Of a stretch of DNA of 64,000 nucleotides, positions 1 through 12,098 are shown piece after piece. Position 1 is the first letter of the stretch. Each line of letters begins with the position of its first letter. This stretch comes from Dipteris shenzhenensis (Eukaryota > Polypodiophyta > Polypodiopsida > Gleicheniales): NCBI GenBank assembly GCA_047967505.1, contig CM106538.1; one strand, written 5' to 3'. The notes below the pieces were generated by a model. That model was not told the origin of the DNA. It did no database searches and saw only the letters and a program-made list of their open reading frames with translations. The translations under genes were made by a program, and so were the position numbers.

Positions 1-1250
1 TAGGTCTTTGCTACTGTGGGCCAATGGTATGAAATAACTGCCTAGTCATCCTATCCCCTTGTTGGACCTAGCATGCCTTGGAGCAGTGGTCAGGGAACTC
101 TTCTCTGTGGATCTCTGTGGCTTGAAGGTCAAGGCACACGCTCTCATACTTTTTACAAGCTTGGGAGACTGGGTCCTACTCCTTGAGTCTCTCTATGGAA
201 GCCAAGTGATGTCCCAATGCTCTCTCCCTCTCATGAAGGAATGTCGCCTCTAAAGGGCTTGTGACTGTAGTTGCTCGCTACTCCTTTGGATTGTTGCTAT
301 TGTCCCCCAACTGGCCCAAGTGTCCTGGGGGGCACTACTGCTAGATCTTTGCTATGTCTTGCTGAACCAGTAACAAGGCATCGAGGATCCGCACTTGCTA
401 TGAAGCACTATCAAGGATTGATCTGACGTTGTCGTCCTAGCTAGGATCCTTGTGGCTCCTCCTTTGTGCATTGCCCACTCCCCCATCCTTGAGCCAATCT
501 AGACCACTTGTCCTCCTATTTGATCATAAACATTTGTGGCCGTGGGCTACATGCGCCCCCGCCCCCCCCTCCCAAACCAACTCTTGCCTACTGTTGGGGA
601 TAAAATCTTCGGCACTTGCCTCGAGAGGAGTGGCACCATTCTCTCAACTCTGATGTTGGAGACTGAGAACATATGCTCCATAAGAACGTCAATAGAACGA
701 CCCATAGTTCACGAGGAAGAGTTAACTTCTGCGGTTGCTAATGCAGGCATCGCATGTAGGTAGTGCATTTTCCAATTGGCAAACAATGCCCTCCTATGCG
801 TGGAAGCTTGTGTGGCGATCGTCGACTTCTGCGACTTCGGGAAGTAATCTGCATTCGTGTGATGGTGCACTAAAGGCATAAATGGTGAAGAGAATGGGGG
901 TTCTCTTGTGGATGGGAAGTTGAAATGCCAAAAAGGACGGTGACACGATCCTGCAAGATTTGACTGTAACACTGACCTGGAAACTCGTCCTCAATCTAAC
1001 CATAATCAAAGCGAAGGTGCCTCGATCCTCTCGACGTCCCTCGAGCACATGGTTTAGAGCTCGACTCATCCATAGGCCCGTTTCTAACCCAAGCGTCCCA
1101 TACCACTTGAGCCTGTTCAGAGGACCCTCGATACACCACCTCTCATTCGCCATGGAGATGGCTAGAGTCCCGGCTTGGGTCCAAGCCTCATCTATCAATT
1201 GAGGAGCACTCAACTGAACTCCACGATAGCACTGGCCCTCCCTCTATATA
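1..1250 (-). mobile_element. Decayed LINE fragment (endonuclease-like region)
   Basis: Minus-strand reading at 794-1213 has the feel of a LINE apurinic endonuclease: it contains the phrases IVSPSFLAFQLPIHKRTPI and ILFTIYAFS, which resemble the beta strands before the 'YAP' motif of plant L1 endonucleases. The rest is interrupted by stops and frameshifts. The same sequence family recurs on the same strand at about 25,730-26,990: for example the words 'gactgggtcctact' and 'ctctctatggaagccaagt' occur in both places in the same order, as does the later 'ccctcctatgc' segment. It is a dead, 5'- or 3'-truncated copy. The family assignment is an inference from short matches. Confidence 0.5.
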
Positions 1251-2149
1251 GAAGGAAACCCGCTATAGATAGCACGATGCTATGAATAGCTCCCTCCATA
1301 TAAAGTGAGCACTATATATGAATCAATCTCTATATATAGCAATCTCGGCTAAAAATAGCCATCCAGCCATGTGCTATCCCGTAACCCATGTTCACCTGTT
1401 GTCCAACCCTAGGTACATTATGCACAGGACATACTCCCCTTCCTCTAAGAACTCACTCCTGAGTTCACCAGAAAGCCCAAAAACTCTGTGTTTAGTCAAT
1501 GCCAATAACTAAATTGTGACTATCAGATTGAGTGTGCTAGACTTTCCATGAGAGTGTAATCATGGAGAATCCAAGGCCGGAGCCACAATCTTTGATAACC
1601 AACTCAAGAAAAGTAAATCTCTCAACCTGAACAAGGTTACGTATCTTCGAGGAGTGTTCTCGAGTAACTCTTGAATCCACAGAGTTTGTTCCTTTGACAT
1701 ATATGTACACAAGCATGGTAAAATTCAAAGCTGAAGGTAAATGATTCTGTCAACCTTATCTATTGAGTTCTAACTTTTGCATTCGTGGAGAATTATTCAT
1801 CATGCTGAATATCATTAAACTCAAAATCTTAGGTTGATACAAGGGAATCATTGTTCTAACAACGCCATCAATTGAACCTCTCGAGGTTAATTTTTGGGTT
1901 GTAATTTCGATCAATGAATTACCTGGTATTCAGAAAGAAAATCCATCAATTGAATATCCTTGTAATTCAAAATCTTGGGTTGAAACTTATGACAGACTTT
2001 CAATTGTAGAACAATTAGGTATCCATCTTTCCAAGTCACTTGTTTCAAAAGAAGCATTCTCTCAATCTATAATCGTAGGCTATCCTCTAGTGGTTCTAGT
2101 GATGCCCTATAGGCCATGGTATGAGCCTTGTAGCTAGAGACACTTATAG
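1251..2149. other. No gene recognised
   Basis: About 900 bases, moderately AT-rich, with scattered 'tatatata' words near 1,310-1,340 and repeated phrases such as 'atcaattgaa' and 'aaaatcttgggttga' between 1,790 and 1,990. I see no coding signal, RNA gene or complete element boundary here. It could be a degraded LTR-element flank. Confidence 0.4.
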
Positions 2150-2330
2150 TGTTAGTGTCTTTTAGGCCACATAGGACACTTAGTCCTATGTGACACCTAG
2201 GACACTTAGTCTTAGGTCTAGGTACTTGTACCTTGTAATCCTTTGTTTTTGGTTTATCTAAGTTTGACGTGACGGGTGTTCTTCTGCGACCCCTTGCTAC
2301 TTGCACGCTCTCCTTTCTATCCGATCCTAC
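2150..2330 (+). repeat. Candidate 5' LTR of copia element 1
   Basis: The segment starts with TGTTAG at 2150 and lies directly upstream of a tRNA-Met type primer binding site (2333-2344), where a 5' LTR belongs. It carries a perfect 10-bp inverted repeat (2168-2177 and 2183-2192, five-base loop). However it does not end in a clear CA and it does not match the 3' LTR starting at 8819, so either the LTR ends are misplaced or the element is a chimera of two families. Confidence 0.3.
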
Positions 2331-2332
2331 TG

Positions 2333-2344
2333 TGGTATCAGAGC
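2333..2344 (+). other. Primer binding site (tRNA-Met type), copia element 1
   Basis: The 12-mer TGGTATCAGAGC is the standard plant retrotransposon primer binding site complementary to the 3' end of initiator tRNA-Met. The same 12-mer follows the 5' LTR of copia element 2 at 46914, which supports the reading here. It lies 2.2 kb before the gag start, which implies a very long leader. Confidence 0.6.
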
Positions 2345-4512
2345 GAGATCTGCTTCTTGTGCCTCTTTTTTCGTACCGTCCGTACAACTGTACGGACTTT
2401 TGTACAGATACGTACGGATCACCGTACGTTTCCTTTGTTTGCTGTCCAAGGCTTCTTGAGCTCTTTCGTCGCCACCAAGCATCTCTTTGCTGTTCCTAGA
2501 CTGAGGCGACTCCTCGTAGGCTCCAGCTGCAGCATTTTCGAGGTTCTACACAGTACTGTGGCCATCAGTCGTCACTCTTGTACTTCCCTTCAGTAGACGC
2601 CTAGTTCAAGTGACGCTTTAGTGGATCCAGGCGCCTAGATTCCGTGAACCTTCAATGACCTCTTCACAGTTGTCTGCAGGAGTCGTTCTGCTATTGCGAC
2701 CTGTTCAGATCCCCACACAAGACACCTGCAGTTACGCACTTATTTCGAGGTGCCTAAGGGCAGTTCCAGTTTGACGCACCTGAGTCAACATACCACACAT
2801 CATTGCTTTCTTCTGCACTTGTCACAGATTGTTTCCCTTGGGATGGGGTACTAGTGGATGGACTTTAAGGCTTTTATGTGTTTGTTGTTGACGACATGCG
2901 GCCTCTATGGTTCTTCACGACTCTCTTGCATGGCTTCTTCGGTTCCACCCTGATTCAGGCTTCCTTGGAATTCTCCACCGAAAGTGTTTGGGACTCTTGC
3001 TTGGACCAGTTGAGGCCGCAGGTGGGTGGCAGGTCTTGGCCCAGTCCATTTGTCAGTTCCTATGAGTCTGGCAGCGAGTGAAGAGCTGGGGAAAGACCTG
3101 CAGCCAGCCACATCCACAGCAGCGACCCCCCCTCCCCCCTTCTTCTGCGCCCTACGAGCAGGGGGGAGGGAAGAAAATGCCAATGAGCTGCTGCACTAGT
3201 TGGAAAGCGGAACAGGCTGCTGCTGTTCCGCGAACAGCAGTGGTTGAAAAAGGGCACGGAGGAGGCGCGTGTGACAGGCGGGGAGGAAGGAGGAGGAGCA
3301 AGGGAGGAGGGCAAGCAGATTTTTTTTTTTTTTGGGGGGGGGGGGGAGCTCCAATCTTGTTAAATTCTAGCATACCACATTGCAGATCTATCTCCCCATG
3401 GGTTCAAATATTTATGTGTATATGTATTTCATGCTTCTCCTCCTGTTGCATTCCGTCTGTACGCTGAATTTTCGTTGGAGCACGCCATCCGTACAATCGT
3501 CGTCCGTACAATTTGTACGGACTGTTTATGTACAGTTTCACACTGTACTTGCGTCACTCGTCTGTACCTGCTTGTACTTGTCGTACTTGCACGTATCGTA
3601 CCTGCTACTTTCGTACCTGTCGCACTTGCAATCTCGTCAATACTGTACTTGCGACGCCTTGCCATTCGCCATTTGTCATCGTACAGATCGTCGTCGTCGT
3701 ACTGCATGTGTAGCGCTGCCTTCCGTACTGTACCGTACAGCTTGTCGCCGTACGCATGTACTTCGTCGTACCGTTTCGCAGATCCGTACATCCGTACAAC
3801 AGATCTGCTCGTTCGTACAGTCCACGACCGTACAGTCCAGTTGCAAAAATTGTACTTGCAGATATGTACATGCAGATCCGTACATGGTTTCCTTCATCTA
3901 CTGGTGATCCTTGGTAGGCATTCTTGCAGTTCTTCTGCAACATTTGCAGATTTGGTGGTATTTGTGCAGACATTTGCAGTCATTTGGGTACTTTCGGGTT
4001 CATAGTTGCTTGTGAAGCAGACATTGCAGGCAGATTCAGAGGGTTAGCCAAAAATTTGGGGCTTTCTGCTGAAATTGCAAAATTTGGGGCTTTTTGTGCT
4101 TTTGCCCCTTTTTGGTTGCAATTACAAGCTCGAAATTTGGGGCTGTCAATTTTGCAGTACAATTTATTGAAGAAAGCTGGGGCTTTTGCAGACAAAGCGC
4201 AATTCTTGCAACATTTGGGGCTTTTGATCAATTTGCCCCTTTCTGGTTGCAATTTCAGGCCTATTTTGGGGCTTTTGTGTTGGGAGAGCAATTTTGGAGA
4301 TTTCAGTTCATACTGCCTTCCTTGGAAGTGTTTTGCAGCACTTTTGGCAGATTTTGAGAGTTTTTTGATGCTTGGACAGATTTCTGACAGTGCAAGTGCA
4401 GAAATCTGAGTTGCATTCACAGCTAGTGCTTGGCTGTGTTTTTTGGGAGTTGTGCATTTCATTCCTAGTAAGGGAATTCAGTCTTGTATCTGCTAAAATC
4501 TCTTTCTCAGAT
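2345..4512 (+). other. Long leader of copia element 1
   Basis: Non-coding stretch between primer binding site and gag. It contains a GTAC-rich tract (about 3,478-3,890), a T14 run joined to a G run near 3,320-3,347, and at 4,040-4,290 a degenerate repeat of about 130 bp built on 'atttggggcttttt' followed by 'tttgcccctttntggttgcaatt'. Open frames here arise from the repetitive composition and are not credible genes. Confidence 0.4.
3478..3890. repeat. GTAC-dense tract
   Basis: By eye about 26 GTAC tetramers occur in some 410 bases, many as CCGTACA, CGTACAG or TGTACTTG, in both orientations since GTAC is its own reverse complement. There is no fixed period. Related text is found at 2,365-2,440 and 16,870-17,010; the 16-mer AACTGTACGGACTTTT is shared by the last two. 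Confidence 0.75.
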
Positions 4513-7500
4513 ATGGCCCAGCAAAATCAGAATGATTTCTAGTTCGGTGGTCTTTCACAGGAAGACAAGTTGGATGGTACCAACTACTCCCTCTGGAGTT
4601 TTATGGTACGCAATATTCTGATTTCTCGCAATTTATGGGATTATGTGAATGGGGGTGAGATCCGACTAGCAGGTATGGCACCTAATACCCCTCCTTAGCA
4701 AGGAGGTGGAAGAGGTCGTGCACAGGGTGTAGCTGCAGAACAAGTTGTTGGTGCAGCTATAGCCACTACTCCGGAGCAGAAGAGATGAGATTCACGGGAT
4801 GCCTTAGCTTTGTCATGCATCTCTCTTTTAGTGAAAAGATTTATCATTCCGCATATCCGGTCGTGTAAGACCTCGAAGGCAGCGTGGGATATCTTAGAAA
4901 GCATGTATGCAGCCCGGAATGATGCAAGGGTATCTTTCTTGAAAAGAGAGTTAAGTAATACACATATGTAAGAGGGTGACTCCATGTTAGTCCACCTCAC
5001 AAAGCTACAAGATCTCAGAGAGCAATTATTGAACATAGATGAGATTATTCCTGATTTAGAGATGATTACTACCACTCTGAATTCTCTTCCTGAGTCTTAT
5101 CTCAGCTTTCATACCTTGCTGAACTTATCATTGAGGGGGGGTGCAAATCCTCTCACTTTTCATGAGTTGATAGGACTTCTGCTTCAGGAAGAGCAGACCA
5201 GGAAAAACAAATCAGCCTTCCAGTGGGTCAGGACAGCCCTCACAAAAGGCTAAAAATGATGCAAGTAAGCCCAAGAAGAAGGGTTTTTGTCATTACTGCA
5301 AAAAGCCAGGTCATCACATTACAGAATGCAGGAAAAGGCTTGCAAAAGAGAAGAAAAACAGGTCCGGTATGGCTGTTTCAGATTCAGCTCCTCATGCATC
5401 TGACAGTGGGGATGCTGCAGCCAACTTTGTTGGACAGGATTATGCCTTCTTATCTTGCATTTCAGATTCTAGGCTGGCTGCTCCAGATGCTCGGGATAGT
5501 ACAGCCACTTGTAATGATGATACATATGCCTTTTTGACTTGCAGTTATGACTCTTCTGCGGATGCATCTGCTTTCAGTGTCAATGAAACACTGAATACTT
5601 GGTATTTTGACAGCGGTGCATCTAAACATATCACTTCTAGAAAGTGTCTCTTTACTTCCTTGCATCCACCTCCCGTTGGTAAGAAAGTCACTTGTGCCAA
5701 TAACTCATCATATTCAGTACGTGGCACAGGAGAAGTTGAGCTTATTGCCATTGATGGCTCAGTTTTCAGACTTTCAGATGTCTTATATGTGCCTGGTATC
5801 ACCAAGAATCTTCTTTCAGTGTCCACTCTTAACAGGGCTGGATTTTAGGTCATCTTTGAGGATGACAAATGTGCTGTCCGAGATAGGGAAAATGATTATG
5901 CCTTGAGATTATCTGGTACTTTGCTGCGTGGGCTTTTTCAGCTTGATCTTTTTGAGAAAAGAGCAGCCCATGCTCTTGCAGTTTCTACCCCTACTGTTGC
6001 CATTATCTATCCCACCAACCCATCGCCCCACTTTGCCTTGTCATGTGCTTGGCATCAAGCTCACTTGCATACTTATCTTTTGCCCCTCTACTTCTTCTCC
6101 CTCATGGACCTCACTTTAGCTCCACTCTCACCTCTCCTTACCCATTGCTCTTCTATCTTGTCTCCTACCATAGTTCTTTCTCTCTTTCTCTCGGACCTGG
6201 TTCCTTCTACTTGACCTACTGCATGCGTCATTGACGTTTCACTTGGATTGTATTATTGTGTTCTTGACAAGCCACCTCTACGCTCCCGCTCCTTGCCTCC
6301 ACCTTACACTTGTCCAACACTCAGGTCCCTTTCTCTATCCTTGCTTGCTTTTCTTCTTGTAATGGTTGCTGTGTTTGGCACTTAAATGTTCTCAGCTCTT
6401 TACAGGTTGCCTTTAGGGTTGCGTTACTATCATTTTATGTGGGTACCCATGAGTTTCAGCTGCTCGCTTCTACCTTCAAAGTGATCTCATAGTGTTGTGG
6501 CTTCATGGCTCCACCCTTGCATTTGGTTGCCTCCTCTTTTGCTCAATGACTCAACTTTCGTTTGACAGATGTATGCTGAAAAGCAAACGCATGCCTCACA
6601 AATTCTGGCTTGAAGGTCTGATGTGTGCCAACTACATTTTAAATCGGGCTCCCACTAAGGCTTTGGAAACAAAAACTCCCCATGAGGTTTGGAATGGGAG
6701 AAAGCCTTCAGTGGATCATTTCCGAGTCTTTGGATGCCTTGCATATGCTCATGTGCCAGTTGAATTTCGGCATAAGTTGTCAGATAAGGCAATTAAGTGC
6801 ATATTTGTTGGGTACAAAGGGGTACCGTCTCTACAATCGTGCTACACGCAAGATCATTGTCAGTAGAGATGTGATATTTGCAGAAAATTCAGCTCACACT
6901 CATGCTGAATTTCATATGCCTTCTTCTTCAGAGGATGTTTTTGAGGGGTTACTACCCATTGCTTTGGGTTCCCCTGTTGATATTTCTGATGCAAATCAGA
7001 ATTTACAGCCACTCACGATTGTCCAATTCAGCCACAAGATGTCTTGCCACCTCCACAGGCAGTGGAACAGGTAGTTCAGCAAGAAATTGCAGACATACAT
7101 GCAGCAAAAATAGTCCCAAACTGGTTGTTACAGACTCTCAGGGAGAGTAAGATTGATGCTTCATTACTTGGCAGGACTCGCAGTGCAGCAAGGCACATGG
7201 AAGGTGCTAATTCAGTGGAATCAGCATATGCAGGTACTCTTCTCGATGAGGAGGAGCCTGCAACATTCGAAGAAGCAAAGGACAATGTGCATTGGATGAA
7301 TGCCATGCAAGATGAGTTGCAGTCCATTAAGAAAAATCAGACTTGGGATGTTGTAGACTTGCCACTAGGTAAACATGCCATTGGCACACGATGGGTTTTC
7401 AAGGTGAAACGGAAGCCAGATGGCTCCATTGACAAATTCAAGGCAGGCTGGTTGCTAAAGGCTATGCTCAGAAAAAGGGCTAGATTATGAGGAGACTTTT

Positions 7501-8783
7501 GCTCCTACATCGCGGATGACCACCATCTGATCTGTTATTGCAATGGCTGCACATTTTGAGTGGAATGTTCATCAGTTGGACATAAAAACAGCCTTCTTAA
7601 ATGGAGACTTGTTGGAAGAGGTTTATGTCAAACAACCTCCAGGCTTTGAAATTACAACAAATGCACTTCAGGTATGCAAGCTAAACAAAGCTTTGTATGG
7701 GCTGAAACAGGCCCCTCGTGCATGGTATGCCAAGATTCATGCCTTTCTGACTAGCAAGGGGCTGCACAATAGTCCTATTGAGAGCACCCTCTACATCAAG
7801 ATGGATGGGGGGGAAATTTTAGTCATCCTTCTGTATGTCGATGACTTACTGCTCACAGGGTCGAATGAAGATAATATTGCAGATTTCAAAGCTGATTTCA
7901 GACCACCTTTGACATGTCAGATTTGGGGCTGCTTCACTTTTATCTGGGGATCCAGTTTTCTCAAGAGAGACGTGGCAGTGTTATGTCTCAGTCCAAGTAT
8001 GTGCAGAAACTCTTGGACAGATTTAACATGCATGATTGTAAGCCCATAGCCACTCCCATGGAGCTGGGGTTGAAACTCACAATGCATGATGTAGGAGAAT
8101 CAGTTGATGCCACATCTTACAGTCAGGTTGTTGGATGCGTCATATATCTCTGCAACACTAGACGTGATATTCAGTTTGCAATATCTCAGGTGAGCAGGTA
8201 TATGCACAGCCCAAAAACTATGCATTGGCAGGCAGTTAAGCGCATCTTCCGTTATTTGCAGGGCACGAAGTCTTTTGGCTTGTTATTTCCCAGGGGGAGT
8301 GACTTGCAGATGCATGCCTACAGTGATTGAGATTGGGCTGGTGATTATGAGACTAGGCAGTCCACTAGTGGCAATTGTTTCTTTTTGGGTAAATCTTGCA
8401 TTTCCTGGCTGAGCAAGAAACAATCTGCAGTGGCTACCTCATCATGTGAAGCTGAGTACAGGGCAGCTTTCACAGCAACAGTTGAATGTGTCTGGCTGCA
8501 ACGTCTATTTGCTGATCTTCATCTGTCTTTGGAGGGTCATTCTCCAATTCTCACTGATAGTCAGAGTGCCATTGCAGTGGCAAAGAATCCAGTGTTTCAT
8601 GCTCGCACGAAGCACATCGAGGTTCACTATCACTACGTTAGAGAGAAGTTGCATGCAGGAGAGATTAGTACGATCTTTGTGTCCACACATGACAACATTG
8701 CAGATATTTTCACCAAAGCACTACCACGTGAAAAGTTTGAGGCATTTCGCAGTGCCTTGAACTTATACCCGTTTGGTGATTGA
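4513..8783 (+). pseudogene. Ty1/copia gag-pol, broken (copia element 1)
   Basis: One former polyprotein in several frames. Gag begins at the ATG at 4513 and includes the DKLDGTNYSLW motif typical of plant copia gag. A CCHC zinc knuckle (CHYCKKPGHHITEC) lies at 5288-5329. The protease active site DSGAS is at 5609, with the following ILLSV-like end near 5,815. The integrase catalytic core is missing: about 5,990-6,560 reads as pyrimidine-rich non-coding sequence; integrase resumes at about 6,570 with the FWLEG, NRAPTKAL and VFGCLAYAHV motifs. Reverse transcriptase covers about 7,260-8,050 with an intact YVDD at 7833-7844. RNase H follows with the DSQSAI and TKHIEVHYHYVRE motifs, ending at the stop at 8783. 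In-frame stops (in gag, at 5,846, 8,328) and frameshifts make it non-functional. It lies on the same strand as NAP1. Confidence 0.92.
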
Positions 8784-8818
8784 TCAGCCTTGTACATGAC
8801 ATTGGCACTGCAGGGGGG

Positions 8819-9110
8819 TGTTAGAATTATAGATATAATTCAGCAGTGACCAATGTAATTTAATAAGCTAGTTAGGGGCACTTTTCCCTCTTTAAGAGGT
8901 TTTTTCCCCTAACCGCAGTTAGTTCACTAACTATGGTTAGTGACTACTAAGGTTTTGTCACTAGGACAAAACCTTATCTCTCACTCTTTTAGTTGTACTC
9001 TTACACACTCTTCTATTGCAACTAAGCTTTCAAGCTTTCAGCTCTCAGCTCACACTCTCTTGCTCTCTCTCTCTCCCCAACTCACATCTCTTTCTGAATT
9101 CCTTTTGACG
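8819..9110 (+). repeat. 3' LTR of copia element 1 (3' boundary approximate)
   Basis: A polypurine tract (gcaggggggt) ends the coding part and is followed by TGTTAGAATTATAG at 8819, a typical LTR start. The segment carries two hairpins: arms 8909-8923 and 8926-8940 (15 bp, two mismatches), and arms 8949-8959 and 8965-8975 (11 bp, perfect, five-base loop). It becomes C/T-rich near 9,060-9,100. The right end could not be fixed because no matching 5' LTR or target duplication was seen. Confidence 0.55.
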
Positions 9111-10031
9111 AGTTGAGGTTTTGAGAAACGCTTTGGTGGAAGATGCTTCTTGCCTCTTTTTGCTAGTCCTCTTTTTGTTGACGCATCATGTGACATTGGA
9201 GGGACTCCAACTTAATGTGAACGGAGGTTGTTTCAATCAGATGAGATCCTTGAGAAGAGGACCAAGACAAAGTGATTGATGACAAAAGGGGAAGCATCCA
9301 AGGAGTTTGTAATTGACCTTTTTATGGCAGGCAAGTGGTGGATCACTTTTCTTCCTAACTGATCAGACTTGTTTAGATAAGAGCTGATTGACTCTTAGTT
9401 TGTCTATTCTAGTATTATACCCTTTGACTGCTCCTGTTTTTCTTAAAAACTGATTGGATTTGAATCGAACTATATAGCTGAACAATGAGCGATCCTTCCA
9501 TTTCAAGGTCAATTTGTGTGTGTAAGCTTTAGCAAGGAAAAGATAAGCTCAAGTAGCAGCTGAAAAGAATAAACCTGCATAAACATGAAAGCTAATGGTT
9601 GATGATTGAAAGATGAATTATTTCTTTTTCTCTAAATTCCTACTTATACAAAGCTGGTGGAACTATAAAGCAAAAGCTCTAAAACCACAAAAAGGATGAA
9701 CCCCAGTAGTCTAATAAAAACTAGTTTGGCAGGGGTACTATGATCAAGTCATCTATGTATGCATTCACCAGCACCTGTGCATGCACTCATGGCTCACCAT
9801 TGCACACCTGTGTTTACATTGATTATAGGAAACATATTGAGCATATGCTTGAAAACATATTTCCAGTTTGTAATCTCAAACTTTTAATACGATTTTCATT
9901 CTTACTTGTTTTTAAGTAGATAAAATCTGAGAAAGCATAACTTCAAGTGACATTCAAAAACGTGTTGCAAGAACTTGCTTTTATTGGCGGTATTGAAATT
10001 TGTAACTTGACACATGTTATTTGTAGTGCAG
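9111..10031 (+). other. Probable NAP1 intron sequence, no other feature
   Basis: About 900 AT-rich bases leading into the first recognised NAP1 exon. Nothing resembling the expected NAP1 N-terminal exon was found here, and I see no other gene. If that exon lies left of the window, copia element 1 also sits in a NAP1 intron. Confidence 0.4.
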
Positions 10032-10127
10032 GATAAATTGCAAAATCTTGCTGGAGTGTCATCAGGTTATATAGAATCACTTTCACCAAAAGTGAAGAGA
10101 CGCGTTGTGGCACTTCAAGAGATGCAG
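10032..10127 (+). CDS. NAP1: NAP1 exon: LQNLAG region
   Basis: Acceptor ...tgcag and donor gtcctt; phase 0 to phase 0, 32 codons. It encodes the start of the conserved NAP domain ([19 protein letters not shown]) and ends in VVALQEMQ, the beginning of the long dimerisation helix. A 44-bp tandem duplication follows in the intron (10135-10178 and 10179-10222). Confidence 0.9.
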
Positions 10128-12067
10128 GTCCTTTTAACATGCTCTTCTTTCCTTTGTGGGGTCTTTTGAGGGAATTTCTAACATGCTCTTCATTCCTTTG
10201 TGGGGTCTTTTTAGGGAATTTCTACTTCTTCTTTAGACCTTGTTGGGAGTCCATGTGCTTGTGTTTAACTGCTTTAGTTTGTTTGCATGCTTGTGTGTGT
10301 AGTACAAGTCTGGTAAGCTTTTGAGGCTGATGTATCAATTGTCTTAAGATGCTTGTTTTTGAGTTTGCACATTGTGTGTGAAAATAAATAAATAAGGTGA
10401 ATGTTACCACATGCACCAAGGGGGGGGGGGGGTAGGGGGGTAGAAAGAAAGAAAGTCTATTAACATCCATGGGAGACCAAGAAGTCTATGGGACAACGTG
10501 AGAAACCAACTAGTACATCAGCTTAGCTCCCAAGGAGTGCAAAGGCAGCTCCATTTTATTTTAAGTACCTACGTGATAGCCTAGATAAAACATACATATA
10601 TATAGCTGGCCGTATATCAGTTTAAGACTGAGAGTCTTTTGGTTTTGGTTTAAACTCTTTAATGAGTGCTACACCTTCACGATAGACTGCCCATTTACCG
10701 TCCTTCCTGGCAGCTCGAACCTTTGCTAATTCCTTTGCCTTATCCTTCAGTTTAGCTCTTGTGAGTTCTTTGGCTATCCATACCTTAGTCCCTTTCAGCT
10801 TGTGAGATTGTCGTAGTACTTTTATATGTATGTCTAGTGAGTTGAATGTAATGATAGCATGACCATTATGCAGACTGATCTGGACCACTCGAGCCTCACC
10901 ATCATCATTAGGATTATCAGGATTGTCATCTGCATCAGCTGTCCAATCAATAGTAGGCAGGCTGCTTTGACATGTGCAAAGGTATCACTGAATGATTCCC
11001 CAATTCTGATTTTCAAAGCATTATCCTTTCTACCTGCATGTTCTTTAATTTCTTCCTGAATATTAGCTTTGTTGACCTTTGCATCAAACTCCACAATCAC
11101 TTCTTGCTTGGCTGTCTGCACCTCAGTTTGAACTAGATTCTTGACTGCAGAGACTAGTTGGGGGGTAGGGGGGGAAGCATTGCATGACTTAACAACCTCG
11201 TCAATGACTTCCTTCTTACCAGGTCCTTCCAAAACTTGAATTCTAGTTATGGCATCTGCCAGCTGCATCCTCAGCTCTCTCACTTGATCCTGTAAGAAGC
11301 AAACCTGTTCATGATAATTGTAAAGTTCAGTGGCTTCACGGGAATTGTGTTGCTTGTGCACAAGGTCCCTCTCCATTGGGGGTGGGTTGGCTCTCCCACC
11401 ACCAAGGAGCTGGCTGATTCAGGCCAACCTGCCCTCCCTTGGCCAACCAGATGTCTGCTGCAGCACACATGGCTGCTGTCCATGTGACAATCACATCACA
11501 TGTGACAGCCTGTTTGTTGTTGCTCACATGGCACAGCCCTAGGGCTACATTCATGTGCCCACTCATCCATTCATTCAATATAGGTGACAAGCCGCTAAGC
11601 TCTCCTCATAAGGGGACCTACATGTGGGGCATTGTCCTTTCTACCTAACACCTCAACAATTCATTGTGTGGCCACACCAACGTTTTAAAGAGGCGCTTCG
11701 TCAACTCCTAACAATTGGTCTAGTTTAGGCTCTGCATTGTACATGTGCCGTGCGTGCTCCTCCTTCCACATCATAGAGATAAGCGGTCTCAGATGTGATA
11801 TGAAAAGAACTGCCACACCTCCAAAGCCTCGACCCCACTATCGCTCCTTGTCTCTTGGCTGTGAGTAGACTCCTAGGTGTACCCTATGACTAGGGTAGTT
11901 CTCTCTTTGACTCTCATGTGTCTAAGTGTAGAATATAATCCTTAGATCAGACCGTTTGTAGCTCCATACCAGTGCTGTCGGTTGCTCACGGGTGCGACCC
12001 TGTGACATCTCTTGGTCATAGTTCTACGCCTAACAAGGGCCCCTGTAACCCCAGTAACAAGGGCCCC

Positions 12068-12098
<31 letters not shown>

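Noticed and set aside
3380-4005. Open frames of 120-176 codons on both strands in the GTAC-rich tract
   Set aside because: They follow from the repetitive composition (Thr/Val/Tyr/Arg/Cys-rich in every frame) and have no domain or start context.
9111-10031. Search for the NAP1 N-terminal exon
   Set aside because: No frame here encodes the expected acidic start and a leucine-rich segment before a GT donor, so no exon was called.
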